From positions 1 to 64,000 of the forward strand of contig DATJYN010000018.1 of NCBI GenBank assembly GCA_035499575.1: 64,000 nucleotides of DNA, read 5' to 3'. Of the stretch, positions 34,649 through 43,749 are shown one piece after another; position 1 is the first letter of the stretch; each line of letters starts with the position of its first letter. The stretch is from RBG-16-66-20 sp035499575. GTDB lineage: Bacteria; Pseudomonadota; Gammaproteobacteria; Burkholderiales; SG8-39. The notes beneath the pieces were generated by a model. That model did no database searches. It was not told the DNA's origin and saw nothing but the letters and a program-made list of their open reading frames with translations. Made by a program: the position numbers and the translations under genes.

Positions 34649-36079
34649 CTATTCTTTCGCGCCGCCCTGCTGCAGCAGTGCAACCAGCGCGGCGCCCGCG
34701 CTGCCGCGCGCCTTGGCGATCGAAAGCGCCGTGGCGCCGCCCCAGGAACGCAAGTTCGGATCTGCGCCCTTCTGCAGCAGCATCGCCGCCATGGCAGCAT
34801 CGCCGTTGCCGACCGCAACCATCAGCGGCGTCATGCCGTCGGACTGGCGAGCGTCGGGAGACTTGCCATCGTCGAGCAACTGCTTGACGGCCGCGCGGTC
34901 GCCCATGACTGCAGCAGTGACCACGTCGTTGTAGCTCGTATAGAGCTCGCGGATATTCGCGGGACGGCGGTAACCGACCGGTGCGGCAGGCGTCGCCGGC
35001 GCGCTGGCGGCCGGTTTCTCGGCAGGTGCCTGCGGCTCAGCCTTGGCCAGCGGTTCGGGCGCGGGTTCGGGTGCCTTGGCTGCCGCCGCTCCGCGACTGG
35101 CCAGCGCTAGCGGCGCCACGGCCTTGCCTAGCTCACTGCCGCGGCTGACCAGCACCGTCTTGATGGCACCGGCGAGCTGGTCCGAACCCCAACGGCCGGT
35201 ATCCGTGTCCAACAGTTTCAGATACTCGGACAGTTCCGCGTCGCTCACGTCCCGGTAGATGACGTTCTGCAGGCTCCTGAAGTTGCCGCGCGCCTGGCTG
35301 CGCATGGTGTTCAACTGTCCAGCGACGGACTCGCGCGCTTCCTTCGGCACCTTCTTGCCGGCTTTCTGCAGCGAATCGAGCATCACATCGACCATGTCGC
35401 GCGCCATCGCGCTCGCCAGTTCGCCGCCCAGCTCGGAGGCGTGCGTCACCTCGTCGATCGCCTGGATCAGCTTCACGCGTGCCACCGGTGGAGGATTCTT
35501 GCGGAAATTCTCCGAAGCGTCCTTCACTACGTCGGCGGGCAGAGGTCCTGATTCGAGTCCCGCCATCTTGAGCGCGACGGGCTGGCGCAGCAATTCGAGG
35601 AAGCGCGCCATGCGCTCGGCGTCCAGGTTGCTCTTCATATTGGCCGCGATATCGGCAGTCATCTTCGCCGGATCCAAGCTGCGCCCGAGGATATCGTTCA
35701 CGGCGGCCTCGTCGCCGCCGGCCTTGAGCATGGTTTCGCGGCTGAAAACCAGCATCTGCCCGCGCAGCCCGGAAGCTTCGATCACCGCGGCAATCAGCTT
35801 GTCCGGATCCGTGGGAATCGGTTTGGCCGCGGGCTTCGCCGCGGCCGGGGCTGCGGCAGCGGTTTGGGGCGCGCCGCCTTGCTTGCCGGCATCTGCCTTG
35901 GCAGCATCGGCCGCTTTCGCTGCGTTGGGCCCCTTGGCTGGTTCCGCTACCTTGGCGGCGGGACGCGGGGGCGGCGCCTCATCCTGGAAAAGGAAGAACC
36001 AGGCGCCCGCGCCCGCTGCCGCGAGTAATACCACGACGCCAGCAAGAATTTTCGTCCGTTTGCTCATTTCGATGGCCAT
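34649..36079 (-). CDS. Membrane-anchored ankyrin-repeat protein
   Basis: A 476-residue protein with one N-terminal transmembrane helix (about residues 10-28), an Ala/Lys/Pro-rich linker (about 32-90), a helical domain of unrecognised family (about 95-330), a second Ala/Pro-rich linker, and two C-terminal ankyrin repeats (DGMTPLMVAVGNGDAAMAAM and GATALSIAKARG). The ATG at 36079 has GAGG seven bases upstream. It heads a likely three-gene operon with the YtkA-like and diheme peroxidase genes. Bacterial ankyrin proteins are sometimes paired with peroxide-detoxifying enzymes; a supporting role for the peroxidase is a guess. Confidence 0.75.
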   Translation of the reverse strand: MAIEMSKRTKILAGVVVLLAAAGAGAWFFLFQDEAPPPRPAAKVAEPAKGPNAAKAADAAKADAGKQGGAPQTAAAAPAAAKPAAKPIPTDPDKLIAAVIEASGLRGQMLVFSRETMLKAGGDEAAVNDILGRSLDPAKMTADIAANMKSNLDAERMARFLELLRQPVALKMAGLESGPLPADVVKDASENFRKNPPPVARVKLIQAIDEVTHASELGGELASAMARDMVDVMLDSLQKAGKKVPKEARESVAGQLNTMRSQARGNFRSLQNVIYRDVSDAELSEYLKLLDTDTGRWGSDQLAGAIKTVLVSRGSELGKAVAPLALASRGAAAAKAPEPAPEPLAKAEPQAPAEKPAASAPATPAAPVGYRRPANIRELYTSYNDVVTAAVMGDRAAVKQLLDDGKSPDARQSDGMTPLMVAVGNGDAAMAAMLLQKGADPNLRSWGGATALSIAKARGSAGAALVALLQQGGAKE

Positions 36080-36207
36080 ACGCAATCCTCCGGCATGTGC
36101 AATCCTCCCTTCAGACCGCCACGCATACGGGGGATGATACCTGCGCGCGCGCGTCCTAGCGAATCCGCGCCGGGAATCGCGCCGCAGGCATGAGGTAGAC
36201 TTTTGCC

Positions 36208-36747
36208 ATGGCCAATGAACACATTGCCGCGTTGAAAAACGTGGCGCTCTGCGGGGCGCTGTCGGCGCCGGAGCTCGAGGCAATTGCCGCAATTGCCGAG
36301 GCGCGCACTATTGCCGCCGGACGGGACCTGTTCCGCGAGTCCGATCCGGGCGAGGGCCTGTTCCTCATCATCGCGGGAGAAGTCAGCGTCATCAAGCGAG
36401 GCGCGGGCAGCGAACATTCGCTCGCTCGCCTGGGGGCAGGCGGCGTGCTGGGCGAAATGTCGCTGGTGACGGCCGAACCGCGTTCGGCGACCTGCCGCGC
36501 GCTCGCCGAGACGCGCGTGCTGTACCTGCCGGCGGCACGTTTTCGCGGCATGCTCGACGCCGGCTCGATCGCCGCGCACAAGATCGTCGCTGCGATCGCC
36601 GAGGTGCTCGCGCGCCGTCTCGCGACGATGAACGGGATGGTCCTGGATTTTGCCGAAAAACCCGCCGCCGCTGCGGGCGCCCGTTCGCCGCTCAAGACGC
36701 AGGATCTGCGCGAACTGCACCGCACGATGCAGGTCTGGTCTTTCTAA
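36208..36747 (+). CDS. Cyclic nucleotide-binding domain protein without a DNA-binding domain
   Basis: A 179-residue cytoplasmic protein that is mostly one cNMP-binding domain. The phosphate-binding cassette is GEMSLVTAEPRSATCRA (residues 82-98), with Glu83 and Arg92 where CRP-family proteins contact the ribose and phosphate. After the C helix (about 115-145) there is only a short tail ending in MQVWSF, and no helix-turn-helix. It may therefore act through protein contacts rather than DNA. It is divergent from the ankyrin gene and converges on ychF. Confidence 0.85.
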   Translation: MANEHIAALKNVALCGALSAPELEAIAAIAEARTIAAGRDLFRESDPGEGLFLIIAGEVSVIKRGAGSEHSLARLGAGGVLGEMSLVTAEPRSATCRALAETRVLYLPAARFRGMLDAGSIAAHKIVAAIAEVLARRLATMNGMVLDFAEKPAAAAGARSPLKTQDLRELHRTMQVWSF

Positions 36748-36765
36748 TCCCCTGCCGGGATATTC

Positions 36766-37860
36766 CTAGACGTTGAAGCGGAAGTGCATGACGTCGCCGT
36801 CGCGCACGATGTATTCCTTGCCTTCGACGCGCAGCTTGCCTGCCTCCTTTGCGCCATTCTCGCCCTTGTTGGCGACGAAATCTTCGTAAGACGTGACTTC
36901 CGCGCGAATGAAGCCGCGCTCGAAATCGGTATGGATCACGCCGGCGGCCTGCGGCGCGGTGGCGCCCACCGGCACGGTCCAGGCGCGCACCTCCTTCGGT
37001 CCCGCCGTGAAATAGGTCTGCAAGCCTAGCAGCTGGTAGCCGGCGCGGATCACGCGCGCGAGGCCCGGTTCGTCCATTCCCATGTCGGCCAGGAACAGCT
37101 TCTTGTCCTCGTCGGACATATCAGCGATCTGCGACTCCATCGCGGCGCAAATCGCCACTACCGGAGCCCCCTCTTGCTTCGCGTGCGCTTCCACGGCAGC
37201 GAGCAGCGGGTTGTCCTTGAAGCCGTTCTCCGCGACGTTAGCGACGTACATGGTCGGCTTCATGGTGAGCAGGAAGAGCGGCTTCAGGACCACGAGCTCC
37301 TCCTTCGACCAGGCCACGGAACGCACCGGCCGGCCCTGGTCGAGTGCGACGATCGCCTTCTCCAGCACGGCGACCAGCCGCTGTGCTTCCTTGTCGCCCC
37401 CGGTCTTGGCAACCTTCGCGTTTCGCGACAGCTGCTTCTCGGCCGCGGCGAGATCCGCCAGCGCGAGTTCGGTGTTGATCACTTCGATGTCGGAGAGCGG
37501 GTCGACCCTGTTCGCGACGTGGATGACGTTCGCGTCCTCGAAGCAGCGCACCACGTGCACGATGGCGTCGGTTTCTCGGATGTTGGCGAGGAACTGGTTG
37601 CCGAGGCCCTCGCCCTTGGACGCGCCGGCGACCAGCCCGGCGATGTCGACGAATTCAACCGCGGCCGGGATCAGTTTTTGCGGCTTTTCGATGGCAGCGA
37701 GTCCCGCCAGGCGAGGATCCGGCACCTCAACGATGCCGACATTGGGCTCGATGGTGCAGAACGGGTAGTTCTCCGCCGCGATGCCGGATTTGGTCAGCGC
37801 ATTGAACAGCGTGGACTTGCCCACGTTCGGCAGGCCCACGATCCCGCAGCGCAGGCTCAT
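36766..37860 (-). CDS. ychF: Redox-regulated ribosome-associated GTPase/ATPase YchF
   Basis: A 364-residue Obg-related P-loop protein that binds ribosomes and prefers ATP. The N terminus is CGIVGLPNVGKSTLFNAL (G1), followed by DIAGLVAGASKGEGLGN (G3) and a C-terminal TGS domain with FIRAEVTSYEDF. The altered G4 motif, near YVANVAENG, fits the ATP preference of YchF. Its start overlaps the pth stop as ATGA, the usual pth-ychF pairing. Confidence 0.96.
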   Translation of the reverse strand: MSLRCGIVGLPNVGKSTLFNALTKSGIAAENYPFCTIEPNVGIVEVPDPRLAGLAAIEKPQKLIPAAVEFVDIAGLVAGASKGEGLGNQFLANIRETDAIVHVVRCFEDANVIHVANRVDPLSDIEVINTELALADLAAAEKQLSRNAKVAKTGGDKEAQRLVAVLEKAIVALDQGRPVRSVAWSKEELVVLKPLFLLTMKPTMYVANVAENGFKDNPLLAAVEAHAKQEGAPVVAICAAMESQIADMSDEDKKLFLADMGMDEPGLARVIRAGYQLLGLQTYFTAGPKEVRAWTVPVGATAPQAAGVIHTDFERGFIRAEVTSYEDFVANKGENGAKEAGKLRVEGKEYIVRDGDVMHFRFNV

Positions 37861-38597
37861 TTCTTGTTTTTCGAGAACAGCGACCCGAATAGGCCCTTGG
37901 CCGCGGGCTTCTCGGGTGCGGCTTCAAGCCTGGGTTCGGGCTGCTTCGCTTCTGCCGTCTTCCCTTCAGTTTTCCTCGGCTCAGGCTTCTTCTCGGCCGA
38001 TTTTTTCTCCGCGGCTTTTTCTTTCTCTACGCTGTGCAGCTTCAGCATCGCTCCCTGCATGTCACCCGACAGGCACAGCGGCAGCACCTCGATGGCGCGC
38101 GTGATGGCGTCGTCGATCGCCTCGCGGTCCGCGGCCGAAGGCTTCTGCAGCACGTAGTCGACGACCGCGTTGCGGTCGCCCGGATGACCGATGCCCAGGC
38201 GCAGGCGCCAGTAGTCGTGCGAGCCGAGGCGGTGCGAGATGTCCCGCAGCCCGTTATGGCCGGCGATGCCGCCGCCCTGCTTCATCTTCGCCACCCCGGG
38301 CGCGAAGTCGAGCTCGTCGTGCACGACCAGGATTTCCGCGGGCGGGATCTTGAAAAACCCGGCCAGCAACTGCACCGCATGCCCGCTCGCATTCATGAAG
38401 CTCTGCGGCAGCACCAGCCAGGCGCCATTGTCGGCAAGCCGCCCGACCAGCGCCTGGTACTTGCCGTCCTTGCGCAGTGTCACGCCCGACTGCAGGGCGT
38501 AGCGCTCCGCCAGCCAGAAGCCGGCGTTGTGGCGCGTGCGTTCGTACTCCTTGCCCGGATTGCCCAGGCCAACAACGAGGCGTATGGCGCCGGGCAA
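37857..38597 (-). CDS. pth: Peptidyl-tRNA hydrolase with charged C-terminal extension
   Basis: Pth recycles peptidyl-tRNA released during translation. Catalytic residues are visible: Asn13 (GLGNPG), His23 (RHNAGF), Asn69 (QSFMNA), Asp94 (VVHDELD) and Asn115 (GHNGLRD). The normal enzyme ends near residue 189. Here a Lys/Glu/Ala/Pro-rich tail of about 57 residues follows, finishing with KGLFGSLFSKNKK. The neighbouring rplY product also has a charged tail. The gene overlaps ychF and is 3 bp from rplY. Confidence 0.95.
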   Translation of the reverse strand: MPGAIRLVVGLGNPGKEYERTRHNAGFWLAERYALQSGVTLRKDGKYQALVGRLADNGAWLVLPQSFMNASGHAVQLLAGFFKIPPAEILVVHDELDFAPGVAKMKQGGGIAGHNGLRDISHRLGSHDYWRLRLGIGHPGDRNAVVDYVLQKPSAADREAIDDAITRAIEVLPLCLSGDMQGAMLKLHSVEKEKAAEKKSAEKKPEPRKTEGKTAEAKQPEPRLEAAPEKPAAKGLFGSLFSKNKK

Positions 38598-38600
38598 GGC

Positions 38601-39368
38601 TTACTTCTTCTCTTTCTTCTCGGCCGCGTCTCCACCCGCTTTGCCGCCCTTGTCGCCAGGCTTGGCCGTCGCCTTGTCGCCGGGCTTGGCCGCCTTGTCG
38701 CCGCCAGCTGCCGCCGCATCCTTGTCGGGCGCGGCCTGCTCGGTCGTCGGCACTTCGCCCGCCGGCACGGCTTCTGCCGCGACTTCCTCTTCCTCGGTGA
38801 TCAGCACCGGCTGGATGACGGTCGCCACCGCCGGGTTCTCGCCGCGGTGGAGCACCGCCTCGACGCCCTTCGGCAGTTTCAGGTCCTTGACGTGGATCGA
38901 GTGGCCGATCGTGAGATGGCCCATGTCCACCTCGATGAACTCGGGCAGGTCGTCCGGCAGGCAGCTGATGTTGAGTTCGTTGACGATGTGGTTCGGCACG
39001 CCGCCCTGCTCCTTCACGCCGGGGGACTTGTCGGCATTGACGAAGTGCAGCGGCACCTTCATGTGGATCTTCTTGTCCTTGGCGACACGCTGGAAATCGA
39101 TGTGCTGCACGTGCCCTTTCCAGGGGTGCATATTGAACGCGCGCAGCAGCACTTGCTCGGCGGAATCGTCGAGCTTGAGCGTGATGATCGACGCGTGGAA
39201 CTTCTCGTTCGACAGGTGCTGGTAGAGCTCCTTGTGGTTGAGCTCGATGTTCACCGCGTCCTTTTCGCCGCCGTAGACGATGCCCGGGACGCTGCCCGAG
39301 CGGCGGAGACGGCGGCTCGCACCCGTCCCTTGCGCCTCGCGCTTGCGCGCATTGATTTCAATTTTCAT
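38601..39368 (-). CDS. rplY: 50S ribosomal protein L25 (Ctc form)
   Basis: Ribosomal protein L25, which binds 5S rRNA, in its long two-domain Ctc form. The N-terminal domain begins MKIEINARKREAQGTG and the beta domain continues to about residue 185 (NPAVATVIQPVLI). A tail of roughly 70 residues follows, acidic at first, then Ala/Gly/Lys-rich with repeats of the type KPGDKA, ending in EKKEKK. GGGAG precedes the ATG. It lies between prs and pth, as is usual in this group. Confidence 0.94.
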   Translation of the reverse strand: MKIEINARKREAQGTGASRRLRRSGSVPGIVYGGEKDAVNIELNHKELYQHLSNEKFHASIITLKLDDSAEQVLLRAFNMHPWKGHVQHIDFQRVAKDKKIHMKVPLHFVNADKSPGVKEQGGVPNHIVNELNISCLPDDLPEFIEVDMGHLTIGHSIHVKDLKLPKGVEAVLHRGENPAVATVIQPVLITEEEEVAAEAVPAGEVPTTEQAAPDKDAAAAGGDKAAKPGDKATAKPGDKGGKAGGDAAEKKEKK

Positions 39369-39442
39369 CGTGGTACTCCCTTGGTAATTCGCCAGGTCCG
39401 CGACCAGACACAGGCGAGGTTGAAAAGCAGAGGTTGAAAAAA

Positions 39443-40414
39443 CTATTCTATGAACAGCGAACTCACCGAGTCCTCGGTGAATATCCTGAGTATGGTTTCC
39501 GCGAGCAGCCCCGCCACCGACAGGCTGCGGATCTTCTTGCAGGCGCGTGCATCGTCGCGCAGCGGGATGGTGTCGGTGACCACCAGTTCGTCCATCGCCG
39601 ACTCGGCGATGCGCGCTACCGCGTTGCCCGACAGGACCGCATGCGTGCAGTAGGCGACCACCTTGACCGCGCCCTCGGCCTTGAGCACCTCGGCCGCCTT
39701 GCACAGCGTGCCGGCGGTGTCGACCATGTCGTCCATGATCACGCAGGTGCGGCCCTTGACCTCGCCGATCACGTTCATGACTTCCGACACGTTGGCGCGC
39801 GGGCGCCGCTTGTCGATGATCGCCAGGTCGGACTCCAGGCGCTTGGCGAGCGCGCGCGCGCGCACCACGCCACCGACGTCGGGCGAGACCACGATCAGGT
39901 TTTCATAGCGCTGCTTCCAGACATCGCCCAGCAGCACCGGCGCGGCGTAGATGTTGTCGACCGGCACGTCGAAGAAGCCCTGGATCTGGTCCGCATGCAG
40001 GTCCATGGTGAGCACGCGCGATACGCCGACCGAGGTCAGCATGTTGGCGACCACCTTGGCGCTGATGCCGACGCGCGCCGAGCGCGGGCGGCGGTCCTGG
40101 CGCGCGTAGCCGAAATAGGGCATCGCGGCGGAAACGCGGGCGGCGGAGGAACGCTTGAGCGCGTCCACCATCACCATCAGCTCCATCAGGTTGTCGTTGG
40201 TCGGCTGGCAGGTCGACTGCAGCACGAACACGTCCTTGCCGCGCACATTCTCCATGATCTCGACCATCACTTCGCCGTCCGAGAACTTGCCGACCACCGC
40301 GCGCCCGAGCGACATGTTCAGGTGCTTGGCGACGTCCTGCGCGAGGCGCGGGTTCGCGTTGCCGGCGAACACCATCAGTCGGTCCATCGCCGCGTGCGGG
40401 GTAAGGGGGTTCAT
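39443..40414 (-). CDS. prs: Ribose-phosphate pyrophosphokinase (PRPP synthetase)
   Basis: Makes PRPP from ribose 5-phosphate and ATP for nucleotide, His and Trp synthesis. The 323-residue protein starts near MDRLMVFAGNANPRLA and contains YARQDRRPRS (ATP loop), the metal site DLHADQIQGFF, RPRANVSEV, and the PRPP-binding loop VIMDDMVDTAGTL. It follows tRNA-Gln and ispE in a conserved betaproteobacterial block. Confidence 0.97.
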   Translation of the reverse strand: MNPLTPHAAMDRLMVFAGNANPRLAQDVAKHLNMSLGRAVVGKFSDGEVMVEIMENVRGKDVFVLQSTCQPTNDNLMELMVMVDALKRSSAARVSAAMPYFGYARQDRRPRSARVGISAKVVANMLTSVGVSRVLTMDLHADQIQGFFDVPVDNIYAAPVLLGDVWKQRYENLIVVSPDVGGVVRARALAKRLESDLAIIDKRRPRANVSEVMNVIGEVKGRTCVIMDDMVDTAGTLCKAAEVLKAEGAVKVVAYCTHAVLSGNAVARIAESAMDELVVTDTIPLRDDARACKKIRSLSVAGLLAETILRIFTEDSVSSLFIE

Positions 40415-40424
40415 GTGAGCAGGA

Positions 40425-40502
40425 TGGCTGGGGCGCTAGGATTCGAACCTAGGAATGCCGGAATCAAAATCCGGTGCCTTAGACCAGCTTGGCGACGCCC
40501 CA
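40425..40502 (-). tRNA. tRNA-Gln(TTG)
   Basis: On the minus strand this is a complete tRNA with acceptor TGGGGCG pairing with CGCCCCA, discriminator G and encoded CCA. The anticodon arm CCGGA-TTTTGAT-TCCGG shows anticodon TTG, reading CAA glutamine codons. The T-arm carries GGTTCGAATCC. It lies between ispE and prs. Confidence 0.96.
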
Positions 40503-40514
40503 TCCGAAAGCAAT

Positions 40515-41384
40515 TCATTGAAAGTGAGCCCAGTCGTGCAGCGGGTGGTGCTCCAGACCCCGCGCGACGAAGCCCCGCATGGCCGCCGGCAGTTCCTTGT
40601 ACAGGGCGTCCGCATCCTCTCGGCGCGCAAACTCGGCGAACACGCAGCTCCCGGATCCCGTCATGCGCGGAACGAACGAGCCCCGCGAGACGTGTTGCTT
40701 CAGCCACGCGAGATGTTCCGCGATTTCGGGATATCGGCGCAGCGCGCTGGCCTCGAGATCATTGCGGCCCTGTCCCGACAAAAAGGGCGGTATTTTGAGC
40801 GGTTTCGTATCCCGTGTCAACGCAGCATCCGAGAAGATTTCCTTCGTGGAAACCGGGACTTGTGGTGTCAAAACCAGGTACCAGGCAGGGCCCAAATCGA
40901 GCGCTTCCAGGCGCTCGCCGACGCCCTCGCCAAGCGCGCCGCGGCCGAACAGGAAGACCGGTACGTCGGCGCCCAAGCGCAGGCCGAGTTCCATGAGTTC
41001 TTCCGGCGTGAGATGCAGGCGCCAAAGCCGGTTCAGTACCCACAGCACCGTCGCCGCGTCCGAGGAGCCGCCGCCGAGGCCGCCGCCAACCGGCAGCGTT
41101 TTCTCAAGCGCCAGGTCGGCGCCCTGCCGCGCACCGGTCGCGGTTTTCAGCAGGCGCGCGGCGCGCACGCAGAGGTTTGCCTCGCCAAACTCGCCGGCAA
41201 AGCGGATCTCGCCATCCGCGCGCGCGCGGATGCCGACGCGGTCGCTGCGGTCGATCAGCCGGAACACCGTCTGCAGTTCGTGCATTCCCGCATTGGGTCC
41301 ATCCAGGCGGCGTCCCAGCACATGCAGGAAGAGGTTCAGCTTGCCCGGCGCGGGATACCACGCCAGGGACGGATCTATTTCCAT
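40515..41384 (-). CDS. ispE: 4-diphosphocytidyl-2-C-methyl-D-erythritol kinase IspE
   Basis: A GHMP-family kinase of the MEP isoprenoid pathway. The 289 residues include PAPGKLNLFLHVLGRR at the N terminus with the conserved Lys, the glycine-rich phosphate loop LPVGGGLGGGSSDAATV, and the C-terminal MTGSGSCVFAEF. It overlaps lolB by 10 bases and is followed by tRNA-Gln and prs, a conserved order. Confidence 0.95.
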   Translation of the reverse strand: MEIDPSLAWYPAPGKLNLFLHVLGRRLDGPNAGMHELQTVFRLIDRSDRVGIRARADGEIRFAGEFGEANLCVRAARLLKTATGARQGADLALEKTLPVGGGLGGGSSDAATVLWVLNRLWRLHLTPEELMELGLRLGADVPVFLFGRGALGEGVGERLEALDLGPAWYLVLTPQVPVSTKEIFSDAALTRDTKPLKIPPFLSGQGRNDLEASALRRYPEIAEHLAWLKQHVSRGSFVPRMTGSGSCVFAEFARREDADALYKELPAAMRGFVARGLEHHPLHDWAHFQ

Positions 41385-41908
41385 TCCGACACAGCGAGCC
41401 GCAGTTCCAGCCCCGGGTAGGTCAGCTTTAGGCGGGCCGGCAACGCGCCCTGGTAGGCCTGGTACTCGATCGTCCAGCCCGACTGCTCCAATTCCGCCAG
41501 GCGGCCCGCGGCGTCCGTGCGCTTGCGGGTGGGCGGCGGCAGCGGCGCCGCGCGGCCGCGCACCCAGTCGGCCAGGCCAAGCAGCGGCAGGCGGAAGCCA
41601 AGTATCTGCTCGGTAAGCGATTCGGCGTCGGCGGCTCGGAATTCGCGCCCGTCCTGCGTCGCCAGCGTGAACTCGTCGCCCGCGCGCGTGAGGCGTGCAA
41701 TCCCCTGGCCGAAGGGCGTGGTCAACAGCATTTCGTCACTGCGCTCGCCGTGGCGCCAGGCGACGTTGCCGCTGCCGGCGTCGTCGCGATAGCGCACCGC
41801 GATGCGGCCGGAGAGTTCGAACTCGGCATTGGCCGCCGGCATGAGGAATCCCGGCGTGCTGCATGCCGCGAGCAACAGCATCGCGGCGGCGGCGAAAAGA
41901 CCTCTCAC
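41375..41908 (-). CDS. lolB: Outer-membrane lipoprotein receptor LolB
   Basis: LolB receives lipoproteins from LolA and inserts them in the outer membrane. The 177-residue protein has a lipobox LLAAC (Cys16), then FELSGRIAVRY and a beta-rich domain with VRGRAAPLPPPT and GWTIEYQAYQ, as in LolB. The position directly upstream of ispE is the standard genome context. Overall similarity is visible but LolB proteins vary in sequence. Confidence 0.9.
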   Translation of the reverse strand: MRGLFAAAAMLLLAACSTPGFLMPAANAEFELSGRIAVRYRDDAGSGNVAWRHGERSDEMLLTTPFGQGIARLTRAGDEFTLATQDGREFRAADAESLTEQILGFRLPLLGLADWVRGRAAPLPPPTRKRTDAAGRLAELEQSGWTIEYQAYQGALPARLKLTYPGLELRLAVSEWK

Positions 41909-41911
41909 TGA

Positions 41912-43675
41912 CTAGGGAACGAAACGCTTGAGCGTTTTCTGCAGCGTATCGTTGTCGGGGCTCGTCTTGAGCGCTTCCTGCCAGACGCGCTGCGCCTCGC
42001 CGCGCTCGCCGAGCTCCCACAGCACCTCGCCCAGGTGCGCGCCGATCTCGCCGTCCTGGCGGCCCTGCCAGGCGCGCCGCAGCTGGGCGGCGGCGCCCTT
42101 CAGGTCCCCCATGCGGTACAGTACCCAGCCCATCGAGTCGACGATGAAAAAATCGTCCGGCGAAAGCTGGAGCGCCTTTTCGATGAGTTTTTTCGCCTCC
42201 GGCAGGCGCACGTTGCGGTCCGCGAAAGAGTAGCCGAGCGCGTTGTAGGCGTGCGCATGGTCGGGCCGCAGCTGGATCAGCCGCATCAGCCTCTCCTCGA
42301 GCACGTCGAAGCGGTCGATCTTCTCCGCCGTGAGGGCCTGGTCATACAGCAGGTCGGGCTGGTCGGGGGTCTTGTCGAGCGCGTGGCCGAGCAGGTCGAA
42401 GGCTTCCTGGTTCATGTTGGCGTCGCGCAGCAGCTGCGATTCGGCGACCAGCAGCTGCACGCGCTGCGGTTCGCCCTGCGTGCTGGTATTGCGCAGGTAC
42501 GCGCGCGCCTCGTCGAGCCTGCCCAGTTTGGCGATCGCGTTGGCGGTGCGCATGCGCGCCGGCAGCACATACTCGCCGCGCTGGATCGTCTTGTACCACT
42601 CGATCGCGCGCTGCCAGTTCCTCTGCTCCTCTGCAATCTGGCCGAGCGTGTAGCGCACCGCATTGGCGTCGCGGTAGTTCAGCTCCAGCAGCCGATTCAT
42701 GTTCGCTTCGGCGATCCCGTATTCCTTCACCTGCACGGCGAGCAGGCCGACCGCGTAGATGGCGTCGACGTCGTTGGGGAAGCGCTTGAGGATGTTCTCA
42801 AATTCGCCGCGCGCTTCCGCATTGCGCCTGTCGAGCACCAGCAGGCGCGCGTAATTCAGCCGCACATCGCGCGAATCCGGATACTTCTCGAGGAAACCTG
42901 CCAGCCGCTTGGCCGCCTGCTCGGGCGAGTTCCGCTGCAGCAGCTGCGCTTCGAACACCGCCGCGATCTCCCAGTCCGGCCGCAGCTCCGAGGCGCGCTG
43001 CAATTCGGCCAGCGCCAGCTTGTCGTCGTTGGCGGCGCTCGCCGCCTGCGCCACCGCGAAATGCGCCTGCGGCAGCGACGGATAAGCTTCGGCGAGCTTG
43101 CGCACCACGCGCAGGTTGGCCGCCGGATCCCCGCTGCCGCCGAGCAGCCGCCCGATCTGCATCAAAATGTTCGGCGCGGCATTGGCGTCCGCGGCGAGCA
43201 GTTTCGCGATGTAGGGTTCGGTCTGCTCGACCCGCTTGGAGGCCACCAGCAGCACGACCACGGTTTGCAGCGCCTGCAGCGAACCCGGATCGGCTTCCAG
43301 CCAGATGCGCGCTGCCTCCAGCGCGAGCTCGGGCATGCGCGCGAAATTGGCGATCTGGACTGCGCGCTGCGCAACGCGCGGATCGCGCGTGCGCTTGGCC
43401 AGGTCGACGTAGGTCTGCGCAGCAAACGCCGGACTGCCGCGCTGCGCGGCGATCTCGCCGAGCAGGAAGTCGTACAGCATCGGTGCCGTCAATTCCTGCA
43501 GCGGCAACTTGGCGGGCGGCTTCTGCTCCGGTGCCGTCGCTAGCGCGGGCGCGTCGTCATCGTCGTCGTCGTCCTGGTCCTGCTGCATTTGTTGCGCATG
43601 GGCGACGCCGAGCAGGGTTGCTGCGGCAAAGAGCAAGGCGGCAAGGGCCGCCCGCAAGCGGAATGAGGGGGGCAT
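41912..43675 (-). CDS. Exported TPR-repeat protein
   Basis: A 587-residue protein with a signal peptide (about residues 1-27) followed by a run of Asp (QDQDDDDDDDAP) and then at least ten TPR-like repeats from about residue 70 to the C terminus. It is probably periplasmic or outer-membrane associated and acts as a protein-binding scaffold. The ATG at 43675 is chosen because it begins the signal peptide; the frame is open to 43741. It lies 3 bp upstream of lolB and is divergent from mutM. Confidence 0.83.
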   Translation of the reverse strand: MPPSFRLRAALAALLFAAATLLGVAHAQQMQQDQDDDDDDDAPALATAPEQKPPAKLPLQELTAPMLYDFLLGEIAAQRGSPAFAAQTYVDLAKRTRDPRVAQRAVQIANFARMPELALEAARIWLEADPGSLQALQTVVVLLVASKRVEQTEPYIAKLLAADANAAPNILMQIGRLLGGSGDPAANLRVVRKLAEAYPSLPQAHFAVAQAASAANDDKLALAELQRASELRPDWEIAAVFEAQLLQRNSPEQAAKRLAGFLEKYPDSRDVRLNYARLLVLDRRNAEARGEFENILKRFPNDVDAIYAVGLLAVQVKEYGIAEANMNRLLELNYRDANAVRYTLGQIAEEQRNWQRAIEWYKTIQRGEYVLPARMRTANAIAKLGRLDEARAYLRNTSTQGEPQRVQLLVAESQLLRDANMNQEAFDLLGHALDKTPDQPDLLYDQALTAEKIDRFDVLEERLMRLIQLRPDHAHAYNALGYSFADRNVRLPEAKKLIEKALQLSPDDFFIVDSMGWVLYRMGDLKGAAAQLRRAWQGRQDGEIGAHLGEVLWELGERGEAQRVWQEALKTSPDNDTLQKTLKRFVP

Positions 43676-43749
43676 GGCGCAGGCAGTGTAGGTATATTCG
43701 GTGCGACGCACAAGACGACCTGCAAGCAAACTGCAAGGCAACCGGCGCG

